Assembly (NCBI RefSeq): GCF_963678635.1
Contig: NC_087063.1
Location: forward strand, 66,702,471 to 66,766,470
Reading direction: 5' to 3'
Length of the DNA: 64,000 bases
Origin: Symsagittifera roscoffensis
Lineage: Eukaryota > Xenacoelomorpha > Acoela > Convolutidae
In this document: positions 55,965 through 64,000 of the stretch, piece by piece
How the letters are laid out: each line of letters begins with the position of its first letter
Position numbering within the stretch: position 1 is the stretch's first letter
Translations under genes and position numbers: made by a program
Notes under the pieces: generated by a model
What the model was told of the DNA's origin: nothing
Seen by the model: only the letters and a program-made list of their open reading frames with translations
Database searches by the model: none

Positions 55965-57059
55965 CTAAACAGCAGCACTTCGACTGTTTGGATTAGGAAC
56001 TATGCATACTTGCTTACTATTACTTAATTCATTATAATTTTTCATCCGTAAGCTTACAATTGCCGCTTCGTTTGCTTTCAGCCTTACCCTTCTGATCAAG
56101 AACACCGGCACTTTATTCTCATTTGCCATTATCAGATTTACCGGTTTAATTACGTACTTTCTATCCGGATTCCGAATCCTGAGCATGGCATTGTTTAGAT
56201 CAATCGTTACGTCGAAGTTCCTGATGAAGTCTCTGCCTAAAATGAACTGGTCAGACCCGTCTAGGTTCTCCACCACAAGAAAGCTCATCCACAGGTTGCG
56301 TTCCCCTAGATTTAGGGCTAGTTTTGGTGTTCTGCCTAGTACCCGCAGCGCCCCTTTGTTCGCAGCTGATAGCCGTATTCTTGAGTCTACTAAGTCATCT
56401 TTGTCAAAACCTATTCGTTCCCAAGTTTCATTTGGTATAACACTCAAGACCGCTCCCGTATCAAGTAACCCACGTAACTGAGTCTTTTTGCCACTTATGT
56501 CAAGCACATGTGCTGATTTGTCCGCTTCCGTCCCGATGTGCATTGCACCTTCTTCCAGCATGGCGCAGTGTCCAATCGATCTCACTTTTAGTTCTTCTTT
56601 GCCCACGTAGATCTGCCCCACTAGATCTTCATCACATGTTATCTTGTTTTTCGTATAGATGTTTATCCCATCTATATTTAGCATCACCTCATGCGGACCA
56701 TGAGCTTCTGTGTATCTGTTCTCAACACGGACTGACTTGCTGCCACCGCTTGTGAGTAGCGTCCTCAAGGCTCTAGACGTCGTCTGTGGGCTTATAGCAC
56801 TCAAGTAATCTGCGTACATGTCAATGTGCATTATTGTCTGATCGCTTGGTTCGTTCAAGTTCCTCGTTACTTCATGGCCGCCCACAGTGATTTTTGACAT
56901 TACCCTGGCTCCGATCTTTGTTGTGCCGAATGGCTTTCCCATCACCATTTTCAGAGTGTTGCAATTTCCACTCTTTGTCGACCCTGCTACGGCTTCTGGC
57001 TCCGGCACCGACCAACCTAACATCTCGTTTAATTTCTGCTTTTCGATCTCCTGTTTCAA
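55965..57059 (-). pseudogene. Protease region of element B, copy 1
   Basis: An open 364-codon frame, collinear with copy 3 and with A residues ~990-1350. LLDTGAVLSV and ILGRDF are intact. It continues neither upstream into Gag nor downstream into RT because of frameshifts near 57060 and 55960. The pre-protease block (MLNIDGINIYTK..., GQIYVGKEELKVR) is present. Confidence 0.75.
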
Positions 57060-57193
57060 TCGTTGCTCTATTTCCTTCGTCCCTCGTTGCCTGTTTCATT
57101 TTGTTGATAGCCTCTGCCGCCGCCTTTTCAAATTTATCTCCAGGGCATTCCTGGCCGTGGCCTCTATTGCACTGCTGACTTGCGTTACAGCTT

Positions 57194-59430
57194 TTACCGT
57201 CTTCGTTGGCAGTTCCGCATTCGGTGCTTCCGAATTTTTGTTTCAAATTCAGTTTGTCTGTTTCTCTGGTTTTTCACCGCCGCTAACGCCAACTTATGCT
57301 TGGGGTGACTCTGGTTCTTGACTGCCTCCCAAAACAAAGGACAGTCCATCCTGAAGTGCCCCTCTTGATTGCAGAAGAAACTTCTCGCACCTATCTTGAT
57401 GATCAAGCCACTAAAGAACTCGTTTTCTTCTATCTGGCTCATATCTTCCTCATCGGGTGCATATCCCATACTCTTCATGCCCTGTTTGTATGTTGTGCAA
57501 TCCGCCACGTGATGATCAGCTGACCCGCAGTTTGCGCATGATCTACGTTTGTCCATGTCATCTCTAGGCTTATGCCATGACGATCTTTGTGGTTGACTCC
57601 CCCCTTGCATGTTTCTGTTGTCCGAATATGAGTGTTTCTTGGGTTTCATTAGCATGCACTCTCTTGATTTCTGTCTGATCTCTTCTGGAGTCGGTGCGCT
57701 TTCTTTCGACAGTGTATAGTACGTTACTAAAATTAGTCTCAAGTCGTCACTTTTCACCTCATCGATGAACTTCAAGGCGATGCTAAAGTTCCTTCTGTTT
57801 GTTGACTCTTCAGGATCACTCCTTCGTCTCAAGCTCTCGAGATCATCTAGGAACCGATCAATTGATTCATCATCCCTTTGCATTTTTTTTCGAATCTCAT
57901 CATCGCTTGGTGACCGTTCATGCCTGACCCGAATCGATTCAACAATATCTCGAAGATCTTGTCCGCTGTGTCGCGTTCCTCTTCTTTCTTTGCAACTACT
58001 AATTTCAACGCTGTGCCTTCTAAGTTGCTGAGTATCGCTGTACAGGCTTTTCTCTCGTCGTTCAAGTTGTCCTGTTCCAAATTTAGTCTTCTACCCAAGT
58101 ATCGACGCATCCGTCTGAGTCATCCTTAAATTCTTTTGGCTTCTTGAAGGTTTTCCTGAATTTGCCACCTCCTCTCTCAACCGATTCAGTGTTTCTCGTA
58201 GCGAACGCTTCCAATGTTCTATTCATCATTTCCCAGGTGCTGGCCCACGTCATGGCATCAGGTCCCGCATTATTGTAGATCGTGGAATCACCTGGACCAC
58301 TCATCGTATTTGCGGTTCCACTTTTCATAATCGTCTTGCATACCCCCCCCCCCCAGTGCTGTGCTCGCTGCATCCCGGGGTAATGGTAACGGTGTTGACT
58401 GCTGTTTGTTCCGTTGTGGTTCCACGAAATCAACTCTGCTACCTTGCATTGGATCCGTTACCGATCTGTCTTGTGATGTAGAGTTTCTCAAGATGGCATC
58501 TAGTTTTGCCTGTATGTCACATGAACTCTCAGCCTGGTCTCTTCTCATTGTGTCCATTCTCGTTTCTAGACTCCCCAACTGGCTGTTCACAGCGTCATAC
58601 CGTTGCTTCATCTCTTGTATGTCTTTTTTGATGCTTTTATCTCGCTCTCCGTCAGTGGCCTCTACCTTGTCTGACATCTGCTAAAGCTTTTCCTCTGTCG
58701 CCCTCGCCAGATTGAAATAGTTGTCCAGGTACTCGTGTTTGTTGTATCTTAATTCTTTCTTTATCACCTCTCTATCCTCCTCGCTGTGCTTTAGTTTCTT
58801 GTCGATCTGATCTAGATTCGCCATCAGATCGCCCAGCTCAAGAGATTTTGTTGTTTCATGGTCAGTTTTTGCCATATTGTTGGCTTCTGCCCCCTGTTCA
58901 ACCTGGTCGTCGTCTTGGTTGGCCTCTGTTGTTATCGTGGAAACTGTTCCAAATGTTTTGCCTTTCTCGGCTTTCGGTTCTTCCGCCACTATGTCTCTTG
59001 ATTTCATCCCGATCATCATTGCTATCCTTTCTGTAAATGACGTTCTTTTTACTTGAGACTCGTCCTTTACTGTTTCTGGCGTGTTGCACGTTGTGTCCTC
59101 CACAGTGTCTATCGGCGAGAATCCCATCGACTTTTGAGTTTTTTCCTCTGCATTCGGTATCGGTGTCGACTCCGTCGTCTTTTTCTCCACCTCATCAACC
59201 CTCTGGTCTGGTGTTTCTAGGTCAATCTCATCGGCGGGTTCCGTTTGTTTCCCTTCCGTGCCCTCTTTCGTCTTAATCTCTTTTGAACTTCTTGTGTTGA
59301 CCATGCTCACTGAAAAGTTCTTCCTTGTTATTCTTGGGCCAACCGATGTCACTTTTCGTTGCGACGAGTTATATTTTGTCTTTGACTCCGTAGCTCTTTT
59401 TTCAGCTATCGGTACCCTGCTCCGTCTCAT
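57194..59430 (-). pseudogene. Gag of element B, copy 1
   Basis: Frames 59430-58681, 58677-58288, 58433-58083, 58110-57847 and 57883-57194. The first is the longest Gag N-terminus in B (249 codons). It stops at a TAG in place of the codon before MSDKVEATDG. The first knuckle is intact (CANCGSADHHVADC); the second has lost its first cysteine (SFFCNQEGHFRMDC, Ser for Cys). A C-homopolymer near 58345-58354 accompanies a frameshift. The start ATG and leader match those at 50654 and 44863. Confidence 0.75.
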
Positions 59431-59552
59431 GATTTTTATTTACAATTATTTCTATTTACACTATTATTGTTTACAAAATCCTATTCTGAGAATAAAAATT
59501 GTTGATAATAAATATAATAATAAAGAAAGACACAGTTCCTTTTCCCTTTAAG
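59431..59552 (-). repeat. Gag leader of element B, copy 1
   Basis: The A/T-rich block before the Gag ATG is shared with 50655 and 44864 up to CCCTTTAAGA. Beyond 59552 the sequence is unlike the other two copies and after about 100 bp enters the 15-bp satellite. Confidence 0.7.
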
Positions 59553-59649
59553 ATTTAAGAAAACTTTACTAATTCGTGATCCCAACAGAAACGGATCTAT
59601 CGCGATTTAACGTTACGACTATTCCTATTGCTTTTGATTTAGTTAAGAG

Positions 59650-59976
59650 ACTTTAGTACCGTCACGCCACTTCTATGTACTGTCCCAACACTTTCTATGT
59701 ACTATCCCAACACTTCTATGTACTGTCCCAAGACTTCTATGTACTGTCCCAACACTTCTATGTACTGACCCAAGACCTTCTGGTACTGTCCCAAGACTTC
59801 TTGGTACTGTCCCAAGACTTTTAGGTACTGTCCCAAGGCTTCTAGTACCGTCCCAAGACTGCCTGCCCCAAGACTGCCCGTCGCAAGACTGCCTGTCCCA
59901 AGACTGCCTGTCTCAAGACTGCCTGTCCCAAGACTGCCTCTCCCAAGACTGCCTGTCCCAATACTGCCTTGAACCA
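59650..59976. repeat. Satellite array 1
   Basis: A zone of ~20-bp units of the form CTTCTATGTACTGTCCCAA (59650-59855) is followed by about eight 15-bp units TGCCTGTCCCAAGAC up to 59976. It ends in CTTGAACCACTGTACCTTGTACC, which also ends arrays 2 and 4. Open frames on both strands are a by-product of the 15-bp period. Confidence 0.9.
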
Positions 59977-60477
59977 CTGTACCTTGTACCACCACTTGAG
60001 CTCTAGTCAAAATTTTTCCAAAAAACCCAACCTTACTGGCCAAAAATTCAAATCACTAACCCCCTTGTATTTATCTCTTTTAATATTTTGATTCAAGTTG
60101 AAACCCACCTTGTTCTAGTTGTCTTGTGATCACCTGTTTGTCCAAAACCGATTAAAACTTCTACCCCAAAAGAAAAAAAATGAATATTGATAAAAGCAAA
60201 AAACAAATGTGCCCACCTAACGTTCAAAGGTGAATTGTGTCAACCCTTTATCTGAACAACAACAGAAAAAAATGTCTGGTAACTGATTGCCACGCGTTGT
60301 CCTCCCCCCTGCTAGCGATCTTATAACCGACGCGTGTGAGAATGTAATGTAACTAAATCGACGATGCCAATCAATTAGTTACTCTAATGTGTCCCCTCTT
60401 TTTTATACTTTACAACCACCAACCTCTAACCTATCCAGCCCCCCTTCTAACCTCCCCCCTCTTTAGCCCCCCTCTTT
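59977..60477. other. Spacer between satellite arrays 1 and 2
   Basis: Unique-looking sequence containing a ~110-bp block conserved in every spacer (starting near ACCACTTGAGCTCTAG and including CCCCCTTGTATTTATCTC at 60058). No gene. Conserved spacer blocks recur at 61586, 62620 and 63858. Confidence 0.8.
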
Positions 60478-61496
60478 TATACTGTCCCAAGACCTCCCGG
60501 TACTGTCCCAACACTTCTATGTACTGTCCCAAGACCTCCCGGTACTGCCCCAACAATTCTATGTACTGTCCCAAGACTTCCCTGGTGCTGTCTCAAGACT
60601 TCTAGGTACTGTCCCAATACTTCCCTGGTGCTGTTCCAAGACTTCTAGGTACTGTCCCAAGACTTGCTGGTACTTCCCAAAACTTTCTGGTACTGTCCCA
60701 AGACTTTCTGTTACTGTCCCAAGACTGCCTGTCCCAAGAGTGTCAGTCCCAAGACTGCCTGTCCCAAGACTGCCTGCCCCAAGACTGCCTGTCCCAAGAC
60801 TGCCTGTCCCAAGACTGCCTGTCCCAAGACTGCCTGTCCCAAGACTGCCTGTTCCAAGACTGTCTGTCCCAAGACTGCCTGTCCCAAGACTGCCTGTCCC
60901 AAGACTGCCTTTCCCAAGACTGCCTGTCCCAAGACTGCCTGTCCCAAGATTGCCTGTCGCAAGACTGCCTGTCCCAAGACTGCCTATCCCAAGACTGCCT
61001 GTCCCAAGACTGCCTGTCCCAAGACTGCCTGTCCCAAGACTGCCTGTCCCAAGACTGCCTGTCGCAAGACTGCCTTTCCCAAGACTGCCTGTCCCAAGAC
61101 TGACTGTCGCAAGACTGCCTGTCCCAAGACTGCCTGTCCCAAGACAGTCTGTCCCAAGACTGCCTGTCCCAAGACTGCCTGTCCCAAGACTGCCTGTCTC
61201 AAGACTGCCTGTCCTAAGACTGCCTGTCCCAAGACTGCCTGTCCCAAGACAGCCTGTACCAAGACTGCCTGTCCCAAGACTGCCTGTCCCAAGACTGCCT
61301 GTCCCAAGACTGCCTGTCCCAAGATTGCCTGTCGCAAGACTGCCTGTCCCAAGACTGCCTATCCCAAGACTGCCTGTCCCAAGACTGCCTGTCCCAAGAC
61401 TGCCTGTCCCAAGACTGCCTGTCCCAAGACTGCCTGTCCCAAGAATGCCTGTCCCAAGACTGCCTGTCCCAAGACTGCCTGTCCCAAGACTGCCTT
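60478..61496. repeat. Satellite array 2: 52 contiguous 15-bp units
   Basis: A ~240-bp zone of ~20-bp variants (60478-60720) precedes 52 units of TGCCTGTCCCAAGAC from 60721 to ~61495 in perfect 15-bp register, with substitutions but no indels. A distinctive variant pair (AAGATTGCCTGTCGC, then CCTATCCC) occurs at 60946/60985 and again at 61321/61360, an offset of 375 bp (25 units). This reveals a block duplication inside the array. Confidence 0.95.
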
Positions 61497-62133
61497 GAAT
61501 CACTGTACCTTGTACCACCACTTGAGCTCTAGTAAAAATTTTCCCAAAAAACCAAACCTTACTAACCAAAAGTTCAAATCACCAACCCCCTTGTATTTAT
61601 CTCTTTTAATATTTTGATGCAAGTTGAAACCCAACTTAGTCTAGGTGTCTTATGATCACCTGTATGTCCAAAACCGATCAAAACTTTCTTCTCCGAAAAC
61701 GTCAAAAATTTAACAGAGAGAGAGAAAAAAATAAATATCAATAAAAGCAAAAAAAAAATGTACCCACCTAAAATTCAAAGGTGACTTGTGTCAACCCTTT
61801 ATCTGTACAACAAAAAAAAATGTCTGGTAACTGATTGCCACGCGTTCTCCTCCCCCCTGCTAGCGATCTTATGGGGTATCACAAAAACGGTCTATGTCCG
61901 TTCCCCCCTCCCGATCCGACCATGGTACCTACCTTAATTCGAAGTTAAATTTGGATATCCGCTTCTTATAACCGACGCGTATAAGAATCTAATATAACTA
62001 AATCGACGATGCCGATCAATTAGTTACTCTAAAGTGTCCCCCCTTTTTACACTTTACAACCACCAGCCTCTAACCTAACCAGCCCCCCTTCTAACCTCCC
62101 CCCCTCTTTAGCCCCCCCTCTTTCTCTTTTATA
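61497..62133. other. Spacer between satellite arrays 2 and 3
   Basis: Contains the conserved spacer block (61586) plus ~100 bp (61873-61975, beginning TGGGGTATCACAAAAACGG) that is missing from the first spacer but present in the third at ~62906. No gene seen. Confidence 0.8.
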
Positions 62134-62534
62134 CTGTCTCAAGACCTCCCGGTACTGTCCCAACACTTCTAAGTACTGTCCGAAGACCTCCCGGTACTGC
62201 CCCAACACTTCTATGTACTGTCCCAAGACTTCCCTGGTGCTGTCTCAAGACTTCTAGGTACTGTCCCAAGACTTCCCTGGTGCTGTCCCAAGACTTCTAG
62301 GTACTGTCCCAAGATTTGCTGGTACTGTCCCAAGACTTTCTGGTACTGTTCCAAGACTTTCTGTTACTGTCCCAAGACTGCCTGTCCCAAGACTGCCTGT
62401 CCCAAGACTGTCAGTCCCAAGACTGCCTGTCCCAAGGCTGCCTGCCCCAAGACTGCCTGTCCCAAGACTGCCTGTCCCAATACTGCCTGTCCCAAGACTG
62501 CCTGTCCCAAGACTGCCTGTCCCAAGACTGCCTT
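62134..62534. repeat. Satellite array 3
   Basis: The same two-zone structure: ~20-bp variants to ~62370, then about eleven 15-bp units. The end differs slightly (CTTCAACCACTGTAACTTGTACC). Confidence 0.9.
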
Positions 62535-63155
62535 CAACCACTGTAACTTGTACCAACACGAGCTCTAGTCAAAATTTTTCCAAAAAACCCAACCTTACTG
62601 GCCAAAAATTCAAATCACTAACCCCCTTGTATTTATCTCTTTTAATATTTTGATTCAAGTTGAAACCCACCTTGTTCTAGTTGTCTTGTAATCACTTGTT
62701 TGTCCAAAACGGATTAAAACTTCTACCCCAAAAGCGCCAAAAATTTAACAGAGAAAAAGAAAAAAAATGAATATCGATAAAAGCAAAAAAAATGTACCCA
62801 CCTAAAATTCAAAGGTGACTTGTGTCAACCCTTTATCTGAACAACAACAAAAAAATGTCTGGTAACTGATTGCCACGCGTTCTCCTCCCCCTGCTAGCGA
62901 TCTTATGGGGTATCACAAAAACGGTCTATGTCCGTTCCCCCCTCCCGATCCGACCAGGGTACCTACCTTAATTCGATGTTAAATTCGGATATCCGCTTCT
63001 AATAACCGATGCGTGAGAGACTGTAATGTAACTAAATCGACGATGCCGGTCAATTAGTTACTCTAATGTGTCCCCCCTGTTTACACTTTACAACCACCAA
63101 CCTAACCTAACCAGCCCCCCTTCTAACCTCCCCCCTCTTTAGCCCCCCTCTTTTA
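62535..63155. other. Spacer between satellite arrays 3 and 4
   Basis: Carries the conserved block at 62620 and the TGGGGTATCACAAAAACGG segment at ~62906. No gene seen. Confidence 0.8.
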
Positions 63156-63768
63156 TACTGTCCCAAGACCTCCCGGTACTGTCCCAACACTTCTATGTAC
63201 TGTCCCAAGACCTCCCGGTACTGCCCCAACACTTCTATGTACTGTCCCAAGACTTCCCTGGTGCTGTCTCAAGACTTCTAGGTACTGTCCCAAGACTTCC
63301 CTGATGCTGTCCCAAGACTTCTAGGTACTGTCCCAAGACTTGCTGGTACTGTCCCAAGACTTTCTGGTACTGTCCCAAGTATTTCTGTTACTGTCCCAAG
63401 ACTGCCTGTCCCAAGACTGCCTGTCCCAAGACTGTCTGTCCCAAGACTGCCTGTCCCAAGACTGCCTGTCCCAAGACTGCCTGTCCCAAGACTGCCTGTC
63501 CCAAGACTGCCTGTCGCAAGACTGCCTGTCCCAAGACTGCCTGTCCCAAGACTGCCTGTCCCAAGACTGTCTGTCCCAAGACTGCCTGTCCCAAGACTGC
63601 CTGTCCCAAGACTGCCTGTCCCAAGACTGCCTGTCCCAAGACTGTCTGTCCCAAGACTGCCTGTCCCAAGACTGCCTGTACCAAGACTGCCTGTCCCAAG
63701 ACTGCCTGTCTCAAGACTGCCTGTCCCAAGACTGCCTCTCCCAAGACTGCCTGTCCCAATACTGCCTT
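63156..63768. repeat. Satellite array 4
   Basis: The two-zone structure again; about 24 units of 15 bp from ~63400 to 63766. Long frames here (for example repeated SQDCL on the plus strand, GTGSL on the minus strand) exist only because 15 is divisible by three and the unit lacks stops in several frames. Confidence 0.93.
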
Positions 63769-64000
63769 GAACCACTGTACCTTGTACCACCACTTGAGCT
63801 CTAGTAAAAAAATTCCCAAAAAACCAAACCTTACTAACCAAAAGTTCAAATCACCAACCCCCTTGTATTTATCTCTTTTAATATTTTGATGCAAGTTGAA
63901 ACCCAACTTAGTCTAGGTGTCTTATGATCACCTGTATGTCCAAAACCGATCAAAACTTTCTTCTCCGAAAACGACAAAAATTTAACAGAGAGAGAGAGAA
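63769..64000. other. Satellite spacer running off the window
   Basis: The start of a fourth spacer with the conserved block at 63858 and a (GA)n tail. It is cut off by the window end, so the satellite domain probably continues. Confidence 0.75.

Larger units (their letters stand above)
26770..59552 (-). mobile_element. Element B: degenerate giant Ty3/gypsy-type retrotransposon, rearranged
   Basis: This relative of A on the same strand has the same gene order (Gag, PR, RT, RH, spacer, IN, macro-like tail, ORF2, polypurine tract, LTR). Between the macro-like tail and ORF2 it has about 5 kb of extra coding sequence that A lacks. Every gene carries stops or frameshifts, so the copy is not functional. 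Two internal rearrangements stand out: a ~1181-bp tandem array at the 3' end and a nested duplication of gag-PR-RT. The 3' LTR is split by A. No 5' LTR is seen to the right; sequence shared with the internal gag leaders ends near 59552, next to the 15-bp satellite. Confidence 0.8.

Noticed and set aside
59565-59640. Primer-binding site TGGGATCACGAATTAG for element B
   Set aside because: Its complement does not look like a tRNA 3' end, and no LTR end is next to it.
60559-61617. Frames of 252-336 codons on both strands (GTGSL, VPRLP, CPKTA repeats)
   Set aside because: They arise from a 15-bp tandem repeat whose period is a multiple of three; no non-repeat coding sequence is attached.
60478-63768. 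CRISPR-like repeat array
   Set aside because: The unit is 15 bp, contiguous, without unique spacers, in animal DNA; it is a minisatellite.

Overview
The window is animal nuclear DNA, almost certainly from an invertebrate. The one host gene I recognise is an intron-free epsin of the CLINT1/EpsinR type (minus strand, 4153-5865). The rest is dominated by very large Ty3/gypsy-type LTR retrotransposons, all on the minus strand. I cannot name the species. No rRNA, tRNA gene or CRISPR array was seen.

Layout. 1-4152 and 5869-7062 are AT-rich intergenic DNA around the epsin gene. 7229-26769 is element A, a 19.5-kb LTR retrotransposon. Its two 917-bp LTRs have the same length and I saw one mismatch between them. 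It carries an uninterrupted 3201-residue Gag-Pol polyprotein (coiled-coil Gag, two zinc knuckles, retropepsin, RT, RNase H, integrase, and a C-terminal macro-domain-like module), and downstream of it a second intact ORF of about 1360 residues with no recognisable function. The 2.9-kb leader of A is peppered with a CCCCTCCGGATT-like motif.

26770-59552 is element B, an older and larger relative (over 30 kb). A appears to be inserted into B's 3' LTR, whose other piece is 7063-7228. B has decayed through stops and frameshifts and is heavily rearranged. Its LTR start/PPT/ORF2 end is amplified as a roughly 1181-bp tandem array (27.2-33.06 kb), and its gag-protease-RT part is duplicated so that three RT copies precede a single integrase. 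Compared with A it carries about 5 kb of extra coding material between pol and ORF2: a coiled-coil ORF, an SGNH/GDSL hydrolase ORF, and a long unknown ORF with a second GxND-type signature. The hexamer CTCAAG/CTTGAG is strikingly over-represented in B but not in A.

59650 to the window end is a composite satellite. Four arrays of a 15-bp unit (TGCCTGTCCCAAGAC), each preceded by a roughly 20-bp variant zone, are separated by conserved unique spacers. It directly abuts the 5' leader of B and may be B's own repeated leader, but no 5' LTR of B is visible.

How the parts work together: A has every cis-signal and enzyme of an autonomous element (LTRs, candidate primer-binding site, polypurine tract, Gag, PR, RT, RH, IN) plus two unusual extras, the macro-like tail and ORF2. 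Both extras recur in B, so they are long-standing parts of this lineage rather than chance captures.
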